Assembly: GCA_024408895.1 (NCBI GenBank)
Contig: JAKSUO010000017.1
Coordinates: 1-13,965 of the forward strand
Direction: 5' to 3'
Length of the DNA: 13,965 nt
Source: Alphaproteobacteria bacterium
Lineage (GTDB): Bacteria > Pseudomonadota > Alphaproteobacteria > RF32 > CAG-239
The first letter of the stretch is position 1; each line of letters opens with the position of its first letter. Below, piece by piece: positions 6,109 through 13,965 of the stretch. The notes beneath the pieces were generated by a model that was given only the letters and a program-made list of their open reading frames with translations, did no database searches and was not told the origin of the DNA. Both the position numbers and the translations under genes were made by a program.

Positions 6109-7662
6109 TTAGGATTTTTGAATATATTGTTCACTTTCGCTGTCCAAAGCTGCGGTGGCTTCGTCTAATATCAAAATAGGCACATTTTTTAAAATGGCGC
6201 GGGCAATTGCAATTCGTTGGCGTTCACCTCCCGAAAGCATAACACCGCGCTCGCCGACCTTACTGTCATAACCGTTTGGCAACTCGCTGATAAAGTCATC
6301 GGCAAATGCCATTTTGGCTGCTTTAATGACATCTTCATTGCTTGCATTGATGTTTCCGTAACGTATATTTTCCATAATGGAACGGTTAAATAAAGCGGTG
6401 TCTTGCGGAATAACGGCAATTTGCGCGCGCAGGCTTTCTTGCCGAATTTCTTTAACGTTTTCACCGCCGACAAGTATTTTTCCGCCGGAAACATCATAAT
6501 AACGCAACAAAAGTTTGATTAATGTTGATTTTCCGCTTCCGGAGTGACCGACCAAGCCGATTTTTTCACCTGATTTTATATTTAAATTGAAGTCGTTAAA
6601 CAAATTCTTTTTGCGCGGATAATGAAATTTAATATTCTTAAAACTGATAGTTTTACCGCGCATTTTTATATTGTGTGCATTCGGTAAATCCAAAACCTGA
6701 CAAGGCTGAAAGACTAATTCAAGACCATCTTTAACCTGCCCGTATATTTGAGAAAATTCACCGGCGAAAAAGCCGATGTTTGTTACTTCCATCATTAAAC
6801 CGTTCATAAGAGAGGTGGCCAAAACTACTTTAGATAAATCCAAGCGGCCGAGGTACCAACAGTAAAATACGCATATACAAGATAAAAGATAAGCACCGTA
6901 AAAAACAATTTTTCCTTCCAAATCAAACCACGCATCTTTAGTTCGTTCTTTCTGCTCGGCGCGTACGGCTGTGCGTAACACATGATAAAATCTGCTTTTT
7001 TCATAAAAATAGTTGGCAAAGCTTTTCACCAAATCAGCATTGGTAACAGTGTCAATAAAAACTCCATCTGCTTCGGCGTGGAATTTTGCACGTTTTTCGG
7101 CAAATGAGCCGATTTTACGCCGGATGAAAATGATGGCAATCAAGAATATTAAATTCAATAAAGATATACATATACCCATAAGCCAGTCTGCACGACAAAT
7201 TAGAAACAAGCTGATAATAATACCGCAAACAGGGCGGATAACGCCGAAAACAATCTGACCATATATTTCACGGATACCGGAAACAATATTTTTTGTTTTA
7301 GAGGCTACTTTCCCTGCCATTTCTTCATTAAAAAATGTAATTGATTGATGATGAATGGTCGCAAAAATATCTTTGTAAACCAAACTGGAAAAATATGGTT
7401 GAAATTTTCCGCTTGTGTATCGCCATACATAATTTGCCATACCCTCTAAAAATAAAAAGAAAGCTAAAAGACAGATATAAAAAATAATATCGCTTAAAAC
7501 ATTTTTATCGGATGCGTATTGCGGCAGTGCACCGATTGTTTGCGAAACGGCATATACACCGCCACGCTCGGCAATACTGCGAATGACAAGTGCAAATAAA
7601 ATAATGCCAACCATGGTTTTGGTTTTTTTTAAGTATTTAAATATAAAAGCAAAAACACTCAT
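6109..7662 (-). CDS. ABC transporter half-exporter (membrane + ATPase), truncated by an in-frame stop
   Basis: This is a fused membrane and ATPase half-exporter of the MsbA/lipid–drug export type. It would act as a dimer in the inner membrane, exporting a substrate that the sequence does not identify. About six helices are visible within residues 15–300. The ATPase domain has Walker A GHSGSGKST (372–380), the Q-loop glutamine in VIPQD (420), the signature LSGGERQR (477–484), Walker B ILILDE (496–501) and a D-loop after it. Translation stops at codon 518, before the H-loop histidine that the family needs for efficient ATP hydrolysis. The missing end is intact and in frame downstream (5926–6108). 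As written, the product is probably inactive or impaired. The start codon overlaps the stop of the LOG-family gene (ATGA), which indicates translational coupling at the end of the operon. All domain motifs upstream of the stop are undamaged, so the lesion is recent or a sequencing error. Confidence 0.88.
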   Translation of the reverse strand: MSVFAFIFKYLKKTKTMVGIILFALVIRSIAERGGVYAVSQTIGALPQYASDKNVLSDIIFYICLLAFFLFLEGMANYVWRYTSGKFQPYFSSLVYKDIFATIHHQSITFFNEEMAGKVASKTKNIVSGIREIYGQIVFGVIRPVCGIIISLFLICRADWLMGICISLLNLIFLIAIIFIRRKIGSFAEKRAKFHAEADGVFIDTVTNADLVKSFANYFYEKSRFYHVLRTAVRAEQKERTKDAWFDLEGKIVFYGAYLLSCICVFYCWYLGRLDLSKVVLATSLMNGLMMEVTNIGFFAGEFSQIYGQVKDGLELVFQPCQVLDLPNAHNIKMRGKTISFKNIKFHYPRKKNLFNDFNLNIKSGEKIGLVGHSGSGKSTLIKLLLRYYDVSGGKILVGGENVKEIRQESLRAQIAVIPQDTALFNRSIMENIRYGNINASNEDVIKAAKMAFADDFISELPNGYDSKVGERGVMLSGGERQRIAIARAILKNVPILILDEATAALDSESEQYIQKS

Positions 7663-8615
7663 TTAAACATATCTTTTCTTCTTTTCTTTAATTTAGCAAG
7701 TTTTTCACTTACGGTACCGGTGTCCTTACCGGCGTATGCCAAACGATCATACATTCTTTCTATTTCTTTTTCCAAATAGGCGGTTTCAATTTCATTTTGC
7801 AAAAATTGCTTATCTTGGTCATCACCTTGTTCGTTAATCCTGTTCATGTGCATAATGATATTATCCGCATCCATATCGTAATTATTTTTCATTTTAATAA
7901 AATATGGCAGTTCGTAAACCAGCTGGCGTGCGTGTGCATAAGCTTCTTTGCCGTCGGTACATTTGATATAGCGATATTTTAACAAGCGGAAAGCAATTTC
8001 AAGTTCTTCGGCATCATCCACAACAATAAAAGGCACCGGTTCGGCAAACCCCTCATATGCCATAATTTTAAGATATTCCAACAGGTGATAGAAAAATCCG
8101 TTAATATTATAGATAATAAACGGCTTCATCGGCAACATATCATCCTGCATAGCCACGCAATCGTAAGCCAGCTCGTCCAGAGTGCCTACTCCTCCCGGTG
8201 TGAATACGACAAAATCTGCGCGCAAAAGCATACGTTTGCGTTCTTCTAACGATTTAGCCACTACGATATCCATTTTTTTAATCAATTCGTCGTCAGTTTG
8301 ATAAAGAGCAAAATATTTGGAAGTTGTAATACCTTGTATAGGAACTTCCTGTTCACCTTCTTGCTTTTTTTGCCGTTTATTCCAACCGTCTAAAACCCCT
8401 TTTGCCACAGCACCCATGATACCGCTGTTTGATAAACCGAAATCCAGTTTAAAATCCATTTTAACAATTTTTTTGCCCAAATTATAGGCTTCTTGTGCGT
8501 ATATTTCGTCATGACCTGAACGTGATCCGCCGGCAACAAAAACACGGATTCCTTCTTTGCTGTTTTCTTCCTTAAATGTTTCTATGATTTTTTCATTCAT
8601 TGCGGCGGGTGTCAT
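7659..8615 (-). CDS. LOG-family (Lonely Guy) nucleotide phosphoribohydrolase-like protein with C-terminal extension
   Basis: LOG-family enzymes have a Rossmann-like fold and split nucleoside 5'-monophosphates into base and ribose 5-phosphate. Plant and some bacterial members activate cytokinins, while others act on ordinary nucleotides. The family motif PGGVGTLDE is at 140–148, and the preceding ERKRML (125–130) matches the conserved Arg/Lys segment. VAGGSRSG (28–35) and SGIMGAVAKG (64–73) form the nucleotide-binding part. The protein is 318 aa, longer than the roughly 180–250 aa of most members. The extra part is a charged, helical C-terminus from about 215. I chose the ATG at 8615, 2 nt after the tgt stop, because AGGAG (8624–8628) lies 8 nt upstream. 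The longer frame to 8651 would overlap tgt. The stop overlaps the exporter start by 4 bases. The substrate is unknown. Confidence 0.87.
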   Translation of the reverse strand: MTPAAMNEKIIETFKEENSKEGIRVFVAGGSRSGHDEIYAQEAYNLGKKIVKMDFKLDFGLSNSGIMGAVAKGVLDGWNKRQKKQEGEQEVPIQGITTSKYFALYQTDDELIKKMDIVVAKSLEERKRMLLRADFVVFTPGGVGTLDELAYDCVAMQDDMLPMKPFIIYNINGFFYHLLEYLKIMAYEGFAEPVPFIVVDDAEELEIAFRLLKYRYIKCTDGKEAYAHARQLVYELPYFIKMKNNYDMDADNIIMHMNRINEQGDDQDKQFLQNEIETAYLEKEIERMYDRLAYAGKDTGTVSEKLAKLKKRRKDMFK

Positions 8616-8617
8616 TT

Positions 8618-10876
<2,259 letters not shown>

Positions 10877-10887
<11 letters not shown>

Positions 10888-11674
10888 TACCGATTATTCC
10901 TTTCTGTTGGATAATTTTATCTGCAATATTCATAATATCAATGGCAGCTTCCGAATCAGGATATCTGTTTAATAATAAAAATTTATTACGAATGGCATCC
11001 CGCACTCTGGTATCTCGCCGAACAACCCCAAGAAGCCGAGGCGTTGTTTTAATATATTGCTCGCAAGCACGGCGCAGCGTGTTATAAGTTTGGATACCTT
11101 CTTCGTAAGAATTTGCGTAATTAATAACTAATTGCAATTCTTTGTAATGATATAATTTTGCGGCGTCGTGTAAAAATTGATAAGTTGAAACTAAATTTGA
11201 CGGATCGTTTGTGCAAATCAAGATAACATTCACGTCGCGCGGCATAAAGTGGGTAATAATTTTTTCGGACATAGGCATATCGGCAATAACATAATCATAA
11301 TTTTGCGCTGTGATAAGCATTTCTTCACGCAAAATCTGCAATCTTCCGTCAGGAGTGTCCTGCAAAATCTCGCTACCGGTTGTTGCTCCGATAAAATCAA
11401 ATTTTTTACGTCCCAAGCTATACAATGCTTGATTAAAACAAGCATCGCCTGAGAGGATATCATTAAGAGATATTGCAGGAGAAATGCCAAGCTGAAAGGA
11501 AATATTAGCCAAACTGTTATCGGCATCCACAAGTAAAATACTTTTCTGTCTGATATTTAAGGCGTGGGCTAATGTTGAAGCAAACCACGTTTTTCCCATA
11601 CTGCCAAGGCCGGAAGTTACCGCCGTAATATTCCTACAATGCATTAAAAATAAATTTCTGTCCGTATTTATCAT
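10877..11674 (-). CDS. FlhG/MinD-like P-loop ATPase with altered Walker A
   Basis: This is a member of the SIMIBI/ParA–MinD ATPase group, closest by eye to FlhG/FleN. It has a Walker A GLGSMGKT (24–31, counted from a GTG at 11680), a Walker A' segment VDADNSLANI (51–60) that resembles the FlhG DADxGLAN motif, and Walker B VIADMP (131–136). The normal signature is KGGxGKT. Here the first Lys is Leu25 and the second Gly is Ser27, so the intermolecular catalytic lysine of the family is absent. The P-loop Lys30 is kept. I chose ATG 11674; GTG 11680 and ATG 11644 are alternatives and none has a good SD sequence. The C-terminus lacks an obvious MinD-type amphipathic targeting helix. It is the first gene of the operon and overlaps the J-domain gene by 11 nt, which suggests the two proteins work together. 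No flagellar gene is nearby. Confidence 0.82.
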
Positions 11675-11804
11675 TTGCACTTTTATTTTTTATTTTTTAC
11701 TCTATGATATGCTACAAGATAATTATTTTTATGGAAAGAATTAAAATCTTTTTAACACAATTTATTTATACTGCGTATAGCGGAGATTGTAAGGCGAGGC
11801 AAAG

Positions 11805-12812
11805 ATGAAAAGATTGATTTTTACGCTTCTGATAAATTTGATGCTGCTTGGTAATGCACAGGCGGTGGAAAACAGAGGATTTATTGAGAAGATAAATTAT
11901 TTGGATAAAAATCTGATAGTTGCGGGTTTGCCTGATTATCCGCCTTTTTCTGTTTTAAAGACAAAGAGTGGTGTAAGAATATTTGAAAGCGCCTTTATTT
12001 TACCATTGCGCAAAGCTATGAAAAAATACGGCGTAGATATAGAATTTTCGGATAAAGCGGATTCGCAAACGATTAAAATGTTAATGATAGAGATGCGCGC
12101 CGGTTTAAGTCAACTCTTTATCGGTGCTAACTCCGATACAAAAATGTTTACCGGGTTGGAACTTATTTATCCGGCCGTGGTAACCAATCCGATACATTTG
12201 ATAACCTTAGTTGAAAAACAAGGGCAGATTAAGTCAATTTCCGATTTGGAAAAATTGAAGGGAGTTGCTTGCAGCGCAGAATATTTCAGCGATTTCGTGA
12301 CACGAAAATTAAAAGAGATTAATATAAATTTTGTGGATACGCCGTATGATGCTTATGAAAAGCTATTTAAAGGAGAAGCCGATTATATGATGGGCAGCTT
12401 GTATTATAACAAAATTATGGCCAGTCGCTTTGGAATCGGCAAATATCTGACGTATTCAAAAAATCCGATATATAAAATACCGGTGTTCTTGGCATTATCT
12501 CCGGTTATGCCAAAACGTTCGGAATATCAGGAAGCTATTCATGAGGCACTTCTAAATCCTGAGTTTGCGCGGAACGTTAAAGAAGAAATTATTCGCATCG
12601 TGGAAGAAGAAATAAAAGCAAATGATGGTATTGTACCGCCTTCTTTTGCACAATATCAAACAGAAGAAGAAAAGTTTGACGAAGACGAAGAATTTGATGA
12701 AGAATTTGATGAAGAAAACAACAATGATGTTGAAAATAATTTAAATTCGGGTCATATTGTTGAGCATGAGGTTCATCAAAGAACAATGGAAGAGGTTTTG
12801 GAAGGGCTTTAA
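11805..12812 (+). CDS. Periplasmic solute-binding protein (family 3-like) with acidic C-terminal tail
   Basis: The N-terminus is a signal peptide with probable cleavage after AQA (18–20). Residues 35–265 resemble the family 3 amino-acid-type binding proteins: a first strand LIVAGLPDYPPFSV (37–50), the YDAYEKLFKGEADYMMG segment (181–197), and a paired-lobe layout. These usually deliver amino acids to an ABC importer or act as sensors. No permease or ATPase gene is adjacent. After the domain comes a long helix, then an unusual acidic stretch (about 286–308) with repeated EEFD units, and a polar end. The start is supported by GAGG (11796–11799) 5 nt upstream. The 130-base gap to the divergent ATPase gene must hold promoters for both. 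A TATACT (11767–11772) lies within a small TATAC-TGC-GTATA palindrome, but no -35 is clear. The ligand is unknown. Confidence 0.8.
   Translation: MKRLIFTLLINLMLLGNAQAVENRGFIEKINYLDKNLIVAGLPDYPPFSVLKTKSGVRIFESAFILPLRKAMKKYGVDIEFSDKADSQTIKMLMIEMRAGLSQLFIGANSDTKMFTGLELIYPAVVTNPIHLITLVEKQGQIKSISDLEKLKGVACSAEYFSDFVTRKLKEININFVDTPYDAYEKLFKGEADYMMGSLYYNKIMASRFGIGKYLTYSKNPIYKIPVFLALSPVMPKRSEYQEAIHEALLNPEFARNVKEEIIRIVEEEIKANDGIVPPSFAQYQTEEEKFDEDEEFDEEFDEENNNDVENNLNSGHIVEHEVHQRTMEEVLEGL
12687..12716 (+). repeat. 12-bp tandem repeat encoding EEFD in the binding-protein tail
   Basis: GAAGAATTTGAT occurs twice in tandem (12687–12698 and 12699–12710), followed by a half unit GAAGAA (12711–12716). A related unit (AAGTTTGACGAAGAC) lies just before it. 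The unit is a multiple of three, so slippage would lengthen or shorten the acidic tail without breaking the frame. Confidence 0.75.
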
Positions 12813-12823
12813 GGAATTAAACG

Positions 12824-13489
12824 ATGGTTTTGGTTGTACACAGCAGTATATTACCGCATTGTCGCAAAATCCGCATACTTATGGCGGAGAAAAAGATGTT
12901 GTTTGTATTAAAAGAAGAAAATCCGTGGGCTTTATCCAAAGATATTATGAAAATCAATCCTGCCGGAGAACTGCCGATATTTATTTATGATGGCAATATC
13001 ATAGCCGGAAATTACGCAATTACAGAATTTTTGGAGGACACTTATCCGCAAAATAAAATGATTTGCGGCAGTAATAAAGACAGAGCAGAAATTCGTCGGT
13101 TGACAGATTGGTTTGATAACAAGTTTTATCGTGAAGTTTATCATTATATTGCCGGTGAAAAAATTTATAAACGTTTTGCAACTCATCAATCTCCGGAGTC
13201 AAAAAAAATAAAAATAGGTATCAATAATCTCAAGTTTCATTTGGAATATATAGATTGGATTGTTGAACGTAACAATTATTTGGTAGGCAATAATTTTTCT
13301 TTGGCCGACATCAGCGCGGCGGCGCAACTTTCGGTAATTGATTATTTGGGAGATGTTCCGTGGGAAGAATATAAAAACGCGAAATTATGGTATTCTAAAA
13401 TTAAATCACGGCCGAGTTTTAAAGAAATATTAAATGACCGGATAAAGGGAATATATCCGTCTAAACACTATACAGATTTGGATTTTTGA
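12824..13489 (+). CDS. Glutathione S-transferase family protein
   Basis: The protein has the two-domain GST fold: an N-terminal thioredoxin-like domain (about 1–78) and an all-helical C-terminal domain (about 85–205). VVHSSILPHCRKIRILMAEKK (4–24) is the first strand and helix, with Cys13 as the likely active-site residue. GELP (48–51) carries the conserved cis-proline. The glutathione-binding acidic–Ser pair usually found after this (ES or DS) is replaced by Gly62–Asn63, so glutathione binding may be altered. NFSLADISAAA is the conserved N-capping segment of the C-terminal domain. At 221 aa the length is normal. An AAGGA overlapping the stop of the binding-protein gene lies 8 nt before the ATG, and the gap is 11 nt, so the two are co-transcribed. 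It could be a stress or detoxification enzyme or a non-catalytic binding protein. Confidence 0.87.
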   Translation: MVLVVHSSILPHCRKIRILMAEKKMLFVLKEENPWALSKDIMKINPAGELPIFIYDGNIIAGNYAITEFLEDTYPQNKMICGSNKDRAEIRRLTDWFDNKFYREVYHYIAGEKIYKRFATHQSPESKKIKIGINNLKFHLEYIDWIVERNNYLVGNNFSLADISAAAQLSVIDYLGDVPWEEYKNAKLWYSKIKSRPSFKEILNDRIKGIYPSKHYTDLDF

Positions 13490-13490
13490 T

Positions 13491-13952
13491 ATGAAAAAAA
13501 TACTGTTTGCTCTTTTATTTTTGATTACTTCATGTTCTTCGCTTTCAGGCGGAGAAGGGCAGGTTATTTATAACTGGGAACGAGAAAACACCGGCGTAGC
13601 AAAGTTTTCGCGTGACCATTCGGAATGTTTGAAAGAAGCTGAAAGTTGGTTTCATTTAATAAATATCAAAAGTTGGTTTTATACCGAGGAATATCGTTAT
13701 GATATTCACGTAAATTGGCATAAAGAGAAGGGAATTTGGGCAAGTTATGTTCCATACAAAGGAGCTTCCCCGCTTTTGGTTAATTCTATTCGCGATTCTG
13801 CTGATTCCAATCCGCGAGAATATCGTTTGTGTATGGAGAAAAAAGGTTATTGGCACCGTACTTATGATATTCCGGCGGTAACGAATTTGTTTGTATATAA
13901 ACCGCAGAAACCTTCAGACAGAATTCCGTTTGAAGAAATAAATTATCGGTAA
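13491..13952 (+). CDS. Small lipoprotein of unknown function (153 aa)
   Basis: The first 14 residues are a lipoprotein signal sequence, with lipobox ITSC and the lipidated Cys15. The following residues are Ser-Ser-Leu, with no Asp at +2, which is compatible with outer-membrane sorting where the +2 rule applies. The mature protein is rich in Trp and Tyr. It holds two further cysteines, in DHSECLKEAE (42–51) and YRLCMEKKGY (110–119), that could form a disulphide. Pairs of this form, a D..C..A motif with a later CM..KGY motif, occur in several small alphaproteobacterial lipoproteins. It starts 1 nt after the GST stop, so it is in the same operon and probably translationally coupled. The SD sequence is weak. 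The function is unknown. Confidence 0.82.
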   Translation: MKKILFALLFLITSCSSLSGGEGQVIYNWERENTGVAKFSRDHSECLKEAESWFHLINIKSWFYTEEYRYDIHVNWHKEKGIWASYVPYKGASPLLVNSIRDSADSNPREYRLCMEKKGYWHRTYDIPAVTNLFVYKPQKPSDRIPFEEINYR

Positions 13953-13965
13953 TGTATAATCCGCG

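Noticed and set aside
6109..6111. TAA recoded as an amino acid in this genome
   Set aside because: Many genes here end naturally at TAA at family-expected lengths, such as rluD, rpoH and tgt, so TAA is a normal stop.
6105..6120. A frameshift in the A-rich run before the exporter stop (a missing A would give a plausible IQKILKKI reading)
   Set aside because: Codon counting shows the downstream ATPase tail lies in the same frame as the upstream part. Only the TAA codon interrupts it, so no base is missing.
12932..13202. Two short minus-strand open frames inside the GST gene
   Set aside because: They are shadows of a well-supported plus-strand gene, with no recognisable domains and no ribosome binding sites.

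Overview
The window looks like a chromosomal piece of an AT-rich alphaproteobacterium. The clearest signs are an rluD–rpoH gene pair and an RpoH with the family's RpoH box (QKKLFFNLR). Every gene reads with the standard code. UGA is a genuine stop here, because two ATGA stop/start overlaps end genes with it. I see no tRNA, rRNA, CRISPR array, insertion sequence or phage gene.

Layout. (1) Positions 1–3760, minus strand: four genes in a row that I do not recognise. They are a 310-aa soluble protein, a 706-aa Q/N/H-rich protein with internal repeats, a 166-aa two-helix membrane protein, and the first 16 codons of a possible secreted or lipoprotein gene cut by the window edge. (2) Positions 3860–5802, plus strand: rluD (23S rRNA pseudouridine synthase), then rpoH (heat-shock sigma factor). 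The DNA just before the rpoH start can fold into a hairpin that covers its ribosome binding site. (3) Positions 5926–11674, minus strand: a tightly packed, partly overlapping five-gene operon. In transcription order it holds a FlhG/MinD-like ATPase with an altered Walker A motif, a membrane protein combining a J-domain with an SH3-like domain, tgt (queuosine tRNA-guanine transglycosylase), a LOG-family nucleotide phosphoribohydrolase, and an ABC half-exporter. The exporter is interrupted by an in-frame TAA just before its H-loop. (4) Positions 11805–13952, plus strand: an orphan solute-binding protein with an acidic tail, a GST-fold protein, and a small lipoprotein, spaced as one operon.

The most novel material is the ATPase plus J-domain/SH3 pair and the unrecognised module at the left end. 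The most testable regulatory idea is a possible RNA thermometer on rpoH. The most concrete anomaly is the nonsense codon in the ABC exporter. All calls come from reading the sequence without database searches.
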